Below, piece after piece: positions 16,874 to 24,964 of a stretch of 64,000 bases of DNA. This DNA is from Dactylosporangium sp040605635 (GTDB lineage: Bacteria; Actinomycetota; Actinomycetes; Mycobacteriales; Micromonosporaceae). Location: NCBI RefSeq assembly GCF_040605635.1, contig NZ_JBEXDG010000004.1, positions 256,394 to 320,393 on the forward strand. Reading direction: 5' to 3'. The notes under the pieces were generated by a model. The model was given only the letters and a program-made list of their open reading frames with translations, was not told the DNA's origin and did not search any database. The first letter of the stretch is position 1. The number at the start of each line of letters is the position of its first letter. The position numbers were made by a program, and so were the translations under genes.

Positions 16874-17059
16874 CTACTGGTTCTTGGTGCTGTCCCCGGC
16901 GCCCGTGTGCTGCTGCGCGGCGTCGACGGCCTTGTCGATGTGCTCGGTGTGCTTGCCGCCCGTCTTGTCGTCGACGATGTCGCCGACCTTCTCCAACGCC
17001 GCGTCAACCTTGTCGTCGTGCTGGTCCGCGAGGTCCTTCACCCGGTCGAAGAAGCTCAT
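16874..17059 (-). CDS. MT0933-like antitoxin-family small protein
   Basis: 61 residues with an AGGGGGA ribosome site. MSFFDRVKDLADQHDDKVDA..KVGDIVDDKTGGKH follows the MT0933/Rv0909 antitoxin family of Mycobacterium tuberculosis and its many actinobacterial relatives, a charged helical repeat-like peptide. No partner toxin (such as an Rv0910-like SRPBCC protein) is adjacent; the neighbours are the DUF1360 gene and a repeat-filled gap. It may therefore act alone in a stress or envelope role, as has been suspected for many unpaired members. Confidence 0.8.
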   Translation of the reverse strand: MSFFDRVKDLADQHDDKVDAALEKVGDIVDDKTGGKHTEHIDKAVDAAQQHTGAGDSTKNQ

Positions 17060-17199
17060 TGTTCGTCCCCCTTGTCCGTTTCCGCGCTATGGTGTCGCGC
17101 TTGCCACCTTGCCACGATCATGCCCGACTCTTCGCCGCGGGTCACCCGTCCGGTGGGGTCCCCACTCCCTGGAGCAACACTCCGGGTCCACCTCAAGCC

Positions 17200-17460
17200 C
17201 GCCCTGCCCCGCCGGCCCGGCGCGCCCTGCCCGGCCCGCCCGGCCCGCCCTGCCCCGCCCGCCCGCCCGGCCCGCCCAGCTCGCCCTGCCCAGCTCGCCC
17301 TGCCCAGCTCGCCCTGCCCAGCTCGCCCCGCCCGGCCCGCCCGCCCCGGCTCCACCCGCCCCGGTCTTACCTCACCCGTCCGGGCCCGGCCCGGTCTGTC
17401 CTCACCTGGTCCGGCCTGGTCCGGCCCCGCCTGGTCGCGCCTGATCCGGCCCGGCGCAGC
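17200..17460. repeat. C-rich low-complexity intergenic stretch with 14-bp tandem repeat
   Basis: Almost pure C/G triplets on the plus strand (CCCGCC, GGCCCG). At 17275-17330 the unit CCCAGCTCGCCCTG occurs four times head to tail, the last copy with one change. No frame here gives a plausible protein. The whole 17060-17489 gap between the antitoxin-like gene and the TetR gene holds no other recognisable feature. Confidence 0.8.
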
Positions 17461-17489
17461 CTTGCGGGGGATGTCATCAGCGGAACGTC

Positions 17490-18098
17490 CTAGCGGCTCC
17501 GGGTCGTCATCCAAGGTCGCAGCGCAACGCTTGTCGCCTCCTCGACCGCCGACCGCAGCTCCTTCGGGTCGTGGTGCGCCGGCATGTCGTCCATCACCAC
17601 CTGCACCGCCCCGGTCACGGCGCCGACGAACGCCCCGACCAGCGCGCCGGCCTTGACCCGGTCCAACTGCTCCGGGAACGCCTCGGCCAGGTGCGCCGCG
17701 ATCTGCTGCTGCGCGTCCAGCTGAATCTGCAGCGCCCGCCCCCGCACCGCCGGCACCTCCCGGATCAGTCGCAGCCGCAGCGCCGCCAACCGGTCGGTCA
17801 GGTCGTCGCTGTCGGCGCCGGTCAGATGCAGGGCACGGACCAGCACTTCGACAGGGGTGTCCTCAGGGTCGCGGGCCGCGATCGCATCGACGGCCGCCTG
17901 CACCCGGTAGTCGCTCTCGGGAAACAGCAACTCCTCCTTGCTGGCGAAATAGCTGAAGAACGTGCGTGTGCCGATGTCCGCCGCCGCGGCGATGTCCGCC
18001 ACCGTCGTGCGCTCATAGCCGTCCCGTTCGAACAGCTCCGTCGCGGCGTCGACGAGCGACTGCCGGATGCGAGCGCGTTTTCGGTCACGCAGGTTCAT
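17490..18098 (-). CDS. TetR-family regulator, probable controller of the FAD monooxygenase
   Basis: 202 residues from ATG 18098 (MNLRDRKRARIRQSLVDAA). The helix-turn-helix TTVADIAAAADIGTRTFFSYF with the following KEELLFP is the standard TetR/AcrR N-terminal domain; the rest is a helical ligand and dimer domain. It is divergent from the FAD monooxygenase with 75 bp between starts, a layout in which the regulator usually represses both genes until the enzyme substrate is present. A short inverted repeat lies between them. Confidence 0.9.
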   Translation of the reverse strand: MNLRDRKRARIRQSLVDAATELFERDGYERTTVADIAAAADIGTRTFFSYFASKEELLFPESDYRVQAAVDAIAARDPEDTPVEVLVRALHLTGADSDDLTDRLAALRLRLIREVPAVRGRALQIQLDAQQQIAAHLAEAFPEQLDRVKAGALVGAFVGAVTGAVQVVMDDMPAHHDPKELRSAVEEATSVALRPWMTTRSR

Positions 18099-18116
18099 GC
18101 CGACATCGTATCGCAC

Positions 18117-18130
18117 CAAGTGTCAACTTG
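18117..18130. promoter_or_regulatory. Inverted repeat CAAGT-gtca-ACTTG in tetR/monooxygenase divergent region
   Basis: Perfect 5-bp arms in the 75-bp divergent promoter region; a second TGCA...TGCA symmetry follows at about 18146-18158. Candidate operator for the adjacent TetR protein, based on position only. Confidence 0.4.
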
Positions 18131-18173
18131 CACTCGTTGTATTTCTGCACTGAATGCAGGTACTGTCTCGGGC

Positions 18174-19295
18174 ATGACTCCTCCCACGGTCCTCATCTCC
18201 GGCGCCGGCGTGGCCGGCCCGACACTCGCGCACTTCCTGGCCCGCCACGGGTTCCGCCCCACGATCGTGGAGCGCGCCGGTGGCCTGCGCTCAAGCGGCA
18301 ATCCGGTCGACGTGCGCGGTCCGGCCCTGCCCGTCGCCGAGGAGCTGGGCATCATGCCCCAGTTGCGCGCCGCCGCCACCCACGCCACCTCGATGCTCGT
18401 CATCGACGCCAAGGGCCGTCCGTCCGGCCGCGTGCCGATGCCGACCTCCAAGAGCGCGGCGGGCAACCGCGAGGTCGAGCTGCCCCGCGGCGACCTGGCC
18501 GCGATCCTGCAGGAGGCCGCCCGCGACGACGCCGAGCTGCTGTGGGACGACACCATCACCTCGGTGACCCAGGACGGCGGTGGCGTCGACGTCATGTTCG
18601 AGCGCGCAGCTGCACGCCGTTTCGACCTCCTCGTCGGCGCCGACGGCCTGCACTCCGCGGTGCGCAGGCTCGTCTTCGGCCCTGAGCGTGAGTTCGTGCG
18701 GCACATGGGCGTCTGGGTGGCCACGATGCCGCTGGACGGCCCGGCCGAATATCCGCACGACGTCCTGATGCACAACACGCCCCGCAAGCTGGTGTCGATC
18801 CATCCGTCGACGGGCCGGGCGATGGTCGCGTTCATCTTCCGTGGCCCGATGGTCGAGGGCTTCGACCACCGCGACGCAGCCCAGCACAAGCGGATCGTCA
18901 CGGACGCCTATGCGGGTGGAGGCTGGCGTGTCCCAGAGCTGCTCGACCGGCTGCAGACGACACCGGACCTGTATTTCGACTCCGTCAGCCAGGTCCGCCT
19001 GCCGTCCTGGTCGCACGGCAGGGTGACGCTGCTCGGCGACGCGGCGTCCTGCGTTTCCCTGTTCGGCGACGGCTCAAGCCTCGCCATGGCCGGTGCGCAC
19101 ACCCTTGCCACCGCCCTGGCAGCAAGCCCGTCCGACCATGCTTTGGCCTTCATGGCATACGAGTCGTCCCACCGCACCCACACAGACGCCAAGCAGCGCT
19201 CCGTCGGCCTCGCCACGACGATGCTGATCCCGAAGACGCGCCTCGGCATCGCCACCCGCAACGTTGCCGCCCGTGTCCTCCTGTCGCACGCATGA
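18174..19295 (+). CDS. FAD-dependent monooxygenase (PHBH/UbiH-type)
   Basis: 373 residues. The N-terminus has the Rossmann FAD motif VLISGAGVAGPTLAHFLARHG, the middle shows the conserved DLLVGADGLHSAVRR (DG motif), and the GDAASCVSLFGDGSSLAMAGA stretch is the second FAD-ribityl site (GD motif). Such flavin hydroxylases oxidise aromatic or polyketide substrates, or inactivate antibiotics such as tetracyclines and rifamycins; the substrate cannot be told here. The divergent TetR gene suggests inducible expression. Confidence 0.88.
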   Translation: MTPPTVLISGAGVAGPTLAHFLARHGFRPTIVERAGGLRSSGNPVDVRGPALPVAEELGIMPQLRAAATHATSMLVIDAKGRPSGRVPMPTSKSAAGNREVELPRGDLAAILQEAARDDAELLWDDTITSVTQDGGGVDVMFERAAARRFDLLVGADGLHSAVRRLVFGPEREFVRHMGVWVATMPLDGPAEYPHDVLMHNTPRKLVSIHPSTGRAMVAFIFRGPMVEGFDHRDAAQHKRIVTDAYAGGGWRVPELLDRLQTTPDLYFDSVSQVRLPSWSHGRVTLLGDAASCVSLFGDGSSLAMAGAHTLATALAASPSDHALAFMAYESSHRTHTDAKQRSVGLATTMLIPKTRLGIATRNVAARVLLSHA

Positions 19296-19779
19296 CGCCC
19301 AACGAGCACCCTCACGCCCGCCTGTTCGCCAACGAGCACCTCACGCCCGCGTGCCCGACGCCGGCGGACGTGGGGATGCCGCGGCCGAAGCCATCAGGGC
19401 GCCGTTCACTCAGTGCTGGACGCGCCGCGCGCCGCAAGGCGATCGCGGCGGCAATGCCGGCAGTCCACGAGCGCCGACTGGCAAGCGGTCGCGGCGGCAG
19501 CGGTCGCGACCCGTGCCGAGCAGCCTCGGTGGCGACGGTGAGGCTGATGCCGGGCAGTCTCGGTGGCCGAGCCGCATTGGTGCGGACGCTGTGACCTCGC
19601 TGCGGCTCGCGAGCGCCGCGCACAGGGCACCTGGTGGCAACGACGCACGAATGGCCCGGTGACGTCGATGCACGGGGCGACCCGGCGGCAACGACGCACT
19701 GAGGCTGATGGCGACGCTTCGCCGGCCCGGGGCCGGCCCGCTGAAACCTGAGGCCGGCACGCTGAAAGACGAGGAGGTG
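19296..19779. other. Gene-free gap with degenerate direct repeats
   Basis: No convincing gene on either strand. The first 60 bases contain a near-exact direct repeat of about 22 bp beginning CCAACGAGCACC (starts near 19299 and 19329). Around 19633-19700 the motif GGCAACGACGCAC occurs twice. The open frames that cross this gap are continuations of shadows from neighbouring genes. Confidence 0.6.
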
Positions 19780-20976
19780 TCAGATGCGCATCGCGGTGAT
19801 GGTGTCGGCGGCGGCGAGCATCTGGGCGGCCAAGGGCTGGAGGCCGACCTGGACGAGGACGAGGCCGGTCGAGACGCGTTCGACGACGCCCCACTCCCAG
19901 ATCGCGGTCTCGTCGAGGCCGGTGCGGGCTGCGAGCCAGCGCGACCGGTCGCGGGGGTCGGCGGCCACGAGTTCGACCGGGTCCTCGCGCATGATGACGC
20001 CGAGGTCGTATTCCGCCTCTGCGAGCAGTCCGTCCGGGTCGACCAGACGGAAGCCGTCAGCCGCGCGCAGCGTGTTCCATTCGTGGACGTCGCCGTGGAC
20101 GAGGACGGCACGTTCGTCGTCGTGGGCGGCGACCCGGCGTTCGGCGCAGGAGAGGGCGTGCGCAACGGTCTGCTCGGCACACGGCCGGTCCAGCCGTTCC
20201 CACAGATCTGTGATGAACGCGGCGAGCCACTCGCCCTTCGCCGCCCCTGTCGGCAGTCCGGCATCCGGTGCGGGCCGCCACACCCGGCTCGCCACGTCGC
20301 AAAGGATCTCGTGCCGGCGAGTGATCGGCAGGCCCAGTTCGGACAGGCTCGGGCCGAGCTTCTCCAGCAGCAGCGCGTCCCTCGCCACGTCGTGCCGGAG
20401 CAGCCGCGCACAACCGTCACCGCCGGCGAGCCGCAGGACTGTGATCTCGTTCGCCGTCGCGTTGCCGGGGCGCGGCACGATCAGCTTCAGCACCGCCGGC
20501 GTGCCATCGGCCATGGTCACGTCGGCGACGAAGGCCTCGGTGGCGTCGCTGTACACCCGCCCGACGCGCACCGCCCAGTCCTCTTCGATCCCGGCGACGA
20601 GCTCAGGCAGTCGCCGCAGCCAGTCGTGCGCACCTGCCGCTTCGGCTTTCGCCCGCACCGTCGTCGGCAGCGCCGCGTCGACCGTCGCGAGGGCTCGCTC
20701 GACCACGTCCGCCACAGGTTCCGCTCCACCGGTCGTGCCTACTCCACCGGTCGTGCCCGCGGCGCTCGTGGTGTTCGCACCGCCCGTCGTGTTCGTGGCG
20801 CCCGTCGTGCCCGCGATGCTCGTGGTGTTCGCACCACCCGCCGTGTTCGTGGCGCCCGTCGTGCCCGTGGCGCTCGTGGTGCTCGTGGTGTTCGCACCGT
20901 CCGCCGTGTTCGTGACGCTCGTCTTGCTCGCGGCGCCCGCCCCGCTGGTGCCGTCAGCCCCACCTGTACTGCCCAT
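19780..20976 (-). CDS. APH(6)/hydroxyurea-type aminoglycoside phosphotransferase with repetitive N-terminus
   Basis: 398 residues from ATG 20976, chosen because GGAG precedes it at 8 bases; the frame is open 74 codons further but is Pro/Thr-rich there. Residues ~1-88 are a Gly/Thr/Asn repeat region with an 18-residue unit like GANTTSIAGTTGATNTTG. The kinase domain follows: EEDWAVRVGRVYSDATEAFVAD, VLKLIVPR (nucleotide Lys), catalytic loop VLVHGDVHEWNTLRA and metal site RLVDPDGL. The family phosphorylates streptomycin at the 6-hydroxyl or hydroxyurea; the natural substrate here is unknown. The repeat-laden N-terminus is not a family feature. Confidence 0.82.
   Translation of the reverse strand: MGSTGGADGTSGAGAASKTSVTNTADGANTTSTTSATGTTGATNTAGGANTTSIAGTTGATNTTGGANTTSAAGTTGGVGTTGGAEPVADVVERALATVDAALPTTVRAKAEAAGAHDWLRRLPELVAGIEEDWAVRVGRVYSDATEAFVADVTMADGTPAVLKLIVPRPGNATANEITVLRLAGGDGCARLLRHDVARDALLLEKLGPSLSELGLPITRRHEILCDVASRVWRPAPDAGLPTGAAKGEWLAAFITDLWERLDRPCAEQTVAHALSCAERRVAAHDDERAVLVHGDVHEWNTLRAADGFRLVDPDGLLAEAEYDLGVIMREDPVELVAADPRDRSRWLAARTGLDETAIWEWGVVERVSTGLVLVQVGLQPLAAQMLAAADTITAMRI
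20762..20935. repeat. 54-bp tandem repeat inside the APH-like gene
   Basis: Units begin CTCGTGGTGTTCGCACC at 20765, 20819 and 20882. The first spacing is 54 bp and the second 63 bp, due to an extra CTCGTGGTG. All are multiples of three, so the reading frame is kept (18- and 21-residue protein repeats). Confidence 0.8.
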
Positions 20977-21259
20977 GCTGCGTGCTCCGTTCGCGGTGCC
21001 CGTGCCGGTCTGTGCGGCCTGTGTTGCTGAGCTGGGCTCCTGTGGCGTTGGCGGGTTCGCAGGGGTGCTGCCAGGCGGCTGCCGAATCCAAGGGCCAGCG
21101 GCCGTGGACGGCGCCGTGGACGGCGAGCGAGAGGGATCCGTCCGGATCGGAGGTGTGTCCACCAGCGGGAGCCTGCCCGGGGGCCTGGTCGCTGACAACT
21201 GCTTTAGGCCTGTTGAACAGCAAACGGTCGCCTTCGCGGGTCGAGGACGGGAGGGCCGG

Positions 21260-22519
21260 TCAGACCGTGGCGCGCAGGACGAAGCCGCCGCCGTCGCGGT
21301 TGCCGATGATCAGGGTGCCGCCGGCGGAGTCGACGCGTTCGCGGAGGCCGGCCAAGCCGTGGCCGGCAGCGTCCTGGTCGGCAGGACCAGCGGCAGAAGC
21401 CCGGTCCGTGGACGAGTGGGCAGAGGAAGCCGAGACGGCGTCCCGGCGAGCGGCCGAGGCGGCACCGGGGCTTGCGGGGCTGCCAGGGCTGCCAGGGCTG
21501 CCTGGACTGCCCGAACTGCCCGGACTGCCAGAGCGGCCGGCTGGGCCACGGCCGTCGTCGCTGATCTCGACGGCGTTGCGTTCGAGGCGGATCCAGCAGT
21601 GCTTTGCTTCGCTGTGGCGGATCACGTTGGTGACGCCCTCGCGGACGACCCAGGCGAAGAGCTGCTGCTGGGCGGGGTCGGCGGCCTCGGCGGTCAGCGG
21701 CACCTCGGCCTCGATGCCGGCGGCGTCCAGGGCGCTGCGGGCGGAGGCGAGCTCGGTTGCCAGGGACATGTCGCGGTAGCCGGAGACGGCGGCGCGGACG
21801 TCGACGAGGGCCTCACGGACCAGGCGCTGGATGTCGGCGAGTTCGGCCTCGGCGCGGTCCGGGGCGAGGCGGACCAGACGGGCGGCGAGCTCGCTCTTCA
21901 CGGACACGACGGTGAGGGAGTGGCCGAGGAGGTCGTGCAGGTCGCGGGCGAAGCGGTTGCGTTCGGCGGCGACGGCCAGCTGGGTGATCTCCTCGCGGGC
22001 CTCGGCGAGCTGGGCGTTGCGCTGGAAGACGCGCGTCACGCCCCAGACGGCGAGCGCGGCGACGAGGACGGCGAAGGTGAGGTCGATACCGCCGTCCCAG
22101 CCGGGCACGAGCTTCGGCAGCGCGGCGGCGGTCCCGGCGGCGAGGAGCACCACGGTCCAGGCGAGCCGCGGGCCGAGGGTGAAGATGGCAATGACGCCGA
22201 GATAGACCAGGGCCGTCAGCCCCGATTCGCCCACCACGGACGTCAGGACGGCGGCCAGGGCGGCCATGAGTCCCAGCCGCGTCAGCGAGGAGGCCGGCTT
22301 CAGCGGCGCTCCCGTGCGGTTCACAGCGGTGCGGGCGGCCACGAACGACATCAGGTAGAGCACGCAGAACGCGAGCGCCGCCGTGATGCCGACCGCGCGC
22401 TCCCAGACCTCGGGGCGGCGCCAGGCGGCACCGATGGGGTTGGCCATGTAGAACAGCCAGACCGCCGCCCACAGCCAGAAGAGTCTGGGTGTGGGGCGGC
22501 GCCTGGTCGGGTCGCTCAT
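21260..22519 (-). CDS. NarL/DesK-type sensor histidine kinase with Gly-Ser-Pro insert in ATPase domain
   Basis: 419 residues from ATG 22519 (GTG 22528 also in frame). Up to six hydrophobic helices in the first ~170 residues form the membrane sensor, with no large extracellular loop. HisKA_3 is seen in ERNRFARDLHDLLGHSLTVV (phosphorylated His). The HATPase domain has REGVTNVIRHS (N box), ISDDGRG and GHGLAGLRERV, but between the last two lies an insert of about 57 residues beginning GSPGSSGSPGSPGSPGSP, where the ATP lid normally is short. It follows an ABC-2 transporter, the usual arrangement for drug- or envelope-sensing systems, but no response regulator gene is adjacent. Confidence 0.88.
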   Translation of the reverse strand: MSDPTRRRPTPRLFWLWAAVWLFYMANPIGAAWRRPEVWERAVGITAALAFCVLYLMSFVAARTAVNRTGAPLKPASSLTRLGLMAALAAVLTSVVGESGLTALVYLGVIAIFTLGPRLAWTVVLLAAGTAAALPKLVPGWDGGIDLTFAVLVAALAVWGVTRVFQRNAQLAEAREEITQLAVAAERNRFARDLHDLLGHSLTVVSVKSELAARLVRLAPDRAEAELADIQRLVREALVDVRAAVSGYRDMSLATELASARSALDAAGIEAEVPLTAEAADPAQQQLFAWVVREGVTNVIRHSEAKHCWIRLERNAVEISDDGRGPAGRSGSPGSSGSPGSPGSPGSPASPGAASAARRDAVSASSAHSSTDRASAAGPADQDAAGHGLAGLRERVDSAGGTLIIGNRDGGGFVLRATV

Positions 22520-22540
22520 GACGGACACGGTACCGACGGC

Positions 22541-23263
22541 TCAGGCGCGAGCGGTGTCGACGCGGAACCGGCGCAGCGCGACGAGTGCCAGGGCGACGGT
22601 CCAGCCGCCGAGGACGAGGATGGCCTGGACGTCGATGTGGCCGTGGTCGAGGGGGCTGCGGGCGACCTCGCCGGTCCAGTAGGAGGGCGTGAGCTTCGCG
22701 ATCTGCTGCATGAGGTTCGGCATCAGCTGGACCGGCACCCAGAGCCCGCCGAACGCGGCGAGGGTCAGGTTGAGCAGCGCGGTCACCTGCTGGACGCCGT
22801 CGGGCTTGGCGAGGTAGCCGATGACGACGCCGAGCGCGGCGAAGGGCAGCGCCGACAGCCAGGCCCCGGCGAAGCACAGCACCCACTCGACCAGCGTAAG
22901 GCGGACGTGCAGGCCGATGGCGCCGACGAGGAACGTGACGAGGACCGGCGGGACGGCGACGAGGAGCGCGACGATGACCTTGTTGACGACGTAGCCGCCG
23001 GGGGAGAGGGGCGTGAGACGCAGGGTGCGGTTCCAGCCGAGGCCGCGCTCGACGGCGATGGTGCTGCCGCTGGTGAGCGCGGCGGTCATCGCGCCGAAGA
23101 GGGCCATGCTGACCATGACGTACTTCTTGGCGTCCGGGTCGCCGCCGACGGAGACGCCGCCGATGATGAGCAGGAGCAGGGCGGGCATGAGCATGGAGAA
23201 GATGACGACGCGCTTGTTGCGGACGAGGCGGACGATCTCCATGCGGAGGTAGGTCGTGTTCAC
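22541..23263 (-). CDS. ABC-2 type transporter permease
   Basis: 240 residues starting at GTG 23263, which overlaps the ATPase stop by four bases (GTGA). Six hydrophobic segments are visible (VIFSMLMPALLLLIIGG; YVMVSMALFGAMTAAL; VIVALLVAVPPVLVTFLVGA; WVLCFAGAWLSALPFAALGVVIGYLA; TALLNLTLAAFGGLWVP; the C-terminal VLGGWTVALALVAL), with ABC-2 features such as ERGLGWNRTLRLTPLSP before the third. With the upstream ATPase it forms an exporter; drugs or lipids are the common substrates of this class. The downstream kinase is 21 bases away. Confidence 0.9.
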   Translation of the reverse strand: MNTTYLRMEIVRLVRNKRVVIFSMLMPALLLLIIGGVSVGGDPDAKKYVMVSMALFGAMTAALTSGSTIAVERGLGWNRTLRLTPLSPGGYVVNKVIVALLVAVPPVLVTFLVGAIGLHVRLTLVEWVLCFAGAWLSALPFAALGVVIGYLAKPDGVQQVTALLNLTLAAFGGLWVPVQLMPNLMQQIAKLTPSYWTGEVARSPLDHGHIDVQAILVLGGWTVALALVALRRFRVDTARA

Positions 23264-24153
23264 TTGGCGCTCCCGGCGGCGGTGAGGGCGATGAAGGCGT
23301 CTTCGAGGTTGCGCGCGGTGACTTCGACGTCTCGCGCGTCGGTGGAGCCGAGCAGGGACCGCAGGGCGGTGTCCGAGTCTTCGCAGTGCAGCATGATGAC
23401 GTCGCCGCGGGTCTCGACGCGGTCGACGCCCGGCAGCGCGGCGAGGCCGACGAGGTCGGCGCCGGGAAGGGTGGCGCGGATGGTGCGGCCGGTGACGGCG
23501 GCCTTGATCTGGGCGGCGGTGCCGTCGGCGATGACCTGGCCGGAGCGCAGCAGCACGATACGGTCCGCGTACGCGTCGGCCTCGTCGAGGTAGTGCGTGG
23601 CGAACAGGACGGTGCGGCCCTGCGCGGTCTCCTGCCGCATCGTGGTCCAGAAGCCGCGGCGGGTCTCGACGTCCATGCCGGTCGTCGGCTCGTCGAGCAC
23701 CAGCAGGTCAGGGTCGGCGACGAGGGCCATCGCGAAACGGATCCGCTGCTGCTGCCCGCCGGAGAGGCCACCGACCCGCTGGTTGGCGAACTCGGTGACG
23801 CCCGCGCGTTCGAGCACCTCCCGTACCGGCCGCGACCGCTGCTGCAGGGCGGCGGTGAGGCGGACCGTCTCGCCCGCGGTCAGGTCCGGCAGCAGGCCGC
23901 CGCTCTGCAGCAGCGCGCCGACGGTGCCCCTCGCGATCGCCTTCGCCGGCGACTGCCCGTCGAGCAGGACCGTGCCCTCGTCGGGGCGCAGCAGGCCGAG
24001 GAGCATGTCGATCGTCGTGGACTTGCCGGCGCCGTTCGGGCCGAGGAGCGCGACGACCTCGCCCCGGCGGATCGTGAGGTCCAGCCCGTCCACGGCGGTG
24101 AGTGCACCGAACCGCTTCGTCAGGCCGGTCAACTGGACTGCTGCGTTCGTCAT
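23260..24153 (-). CDS. ABC transporter ATP-binding protein (drug/lipid export type)
   Basis: 297 residues from ATG 24153 (MTNAAVQLTGLTKRFG); ATG 24174 is an alternative. Walker A GPNGAGKST, Q-loop region LLQSGGLLPDLT, signature GLSGGQQQR, Walker B LLVLDEPTTGMD and H-loop ATHYLDEAD are all intact. The C-terminal ~75 residues form the extra domain found in DrrA/CcmA-like ATPases. First gene of an ATPase-permease-histidine kinase operon on the minus strand. Confidence 0.93.
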   Translation of the reverse strand: MTNAAVQLTGLTKRFGALTAVDGLDLTIRRGEVVALLGPNGAGKSTTIDMLLGLLRPDEGTVLLDGQSPAKAIARGTVGALLQSGGLLPDLTAGETVRLTAALQQRSRPVREVLERAGVTEFANQRVGGLSGGQQQRIRFAMALVADPDLLVLDEPTTGMDVETRRGFWTTMRQETAQGRTVLFATHYLDEADAYADRIVLLRSGQVIADGTAAQIKAAVTGRTIRATLPGADLVGLAALPGVDRVETRGDVIMLHCEDSDTALRSLLGSTDARDVEVTARNLEDAFIALTAAGSAK

Positions 24154-24174
24154 GCCAGAAGCATCGCCGGGCAT

Positions 24175-24514
24175 CCACCGCGGCGGATCTGTGTGGCGTC
24201 ACCCGCGACCCCATGACGGATGTCATGCGCGTGCAGGTGCGCAAAAACACGCGGGCGCCTGAGCGGCGGCTGAGGCCGGGCGCGGCGGGCGGACCAGGGC
24301 GGGTTAGGGTGCACGCCGCGCGTCCACCGCACAAATCTTTCGTATCGATATTGTCGCGCTCACGCCCTTTGCATCCGCGTGTGTACCGGTATGCGTACGA
24401 TTCTGTCACCGCGTTCGGCGCGGATGCTGTGCGTTCGGATGACCTAACGGGGTGGTGATCGACTGACCCCGTGCCATACGATCGCGATTCCATACCGTCG
24501 ATCGAGCAGGTCAC
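24175..24514. other. Intergenic region, relatively AT-rich core
   Basis: The divergent region between the ABC operon and the DUF2752 gene holds no gene. Its centre (about 24330-24430) is less GC-rich than the surroundings, with CAAATCTTTCGTATCGATAT and TGCGTACGATTCTG, so it probably carries both promoters. No -35/-10 pair could be assigned with confidence. Confidence 0.4.
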
Positions 24515-24916
24515 GTGCGTAAGCAGTTCTCCGTCCCGGAACGACTCGGTGGCTTCGGCGCCGCCGCGGCTGTCGCCGCCGCGTGCTGGCCGATGTTCAC
24601 GGCGTCCACCGGTCTCGGTGCCCCGTGCCTGCTGTTCACGTTCACCGGTATCCCGTGCCCGGGCTGCGGCCTGACCACCGCCGCCGTGGCGCTCGTGCAC
24701 GGACACCTCGGCGCCGCCGCGGCGGCGAACCCCGGCATCTTCGGTCTGGCGGCGGTGACGCTCGTGACCATTCCGCTGATCATGCTGCGGCAGTTCGGCC
24801 TGATCGGCGCCCCGGTGCCGTGGTCGGACCGGGCCCGGTCACGGATGGGACGGGCGATGCTCGTGGCCGCAGCCGTGAGCTGGGCCTTCCAGTTGCACCG
24901 GTTCGGGTTCGCCTGA
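24515..24916 (+). CDS. DUF2752 membrane protein
   Basis: 133 residues from GTG 24515. The family signature is clear: LLFTFTGIPCPGCGLTTAAV followed by ALVHGHLGAAAAANPG, flanked by three hydrophobic helices (about 13-32, 72-90, 115-130). Function unknown; in actinobacteria DUF2752 genes often sit next to RDD or TM2 membrane proteins, as here with the RDD gene 48 bases downstream. Confidence 0.85.
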   Translation: MRKQFSVPERLGGFGAAAAVAAACWPMFTASTGLGAPCLLFTFTGIPCPGCGLTTAAVALVHGHLGAAAAANPGIFGLAAVTLVTIPLIMLRQFGLIGAPVPWSDRARSRMGRAMLVAAAVSWAFQLHRFGFA

Positions 24917-24964
24917 GCCGGAACGTTTCGCAATACCCCCAGTTGTTCACGTCCAAGGAGTTCC

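Noticed and set aside
17275..17330. CRISPR-like array
   Set aside because: Units of 14 bp are directly adjacent with no spacers; a simple tandem repeat. No cas genes in the window.
17060..17460. Pro/Ala-rich protein encoded by the C-rich repeat field
   Set aside because: All three plus frames give equally low-complexity Pro/Ala/Arg strings; no start with ribosome site; better explained as intergenic repeat.
19784..23593. 1269-codon plus-strand open frame across the APH, kinase and permease genes
   Set aside because: It runs antisense to three well-supported genes, has low-complexity Ala/Ser/Pro and Glu/Asp/Gly-rich segments, and no ribosome site.
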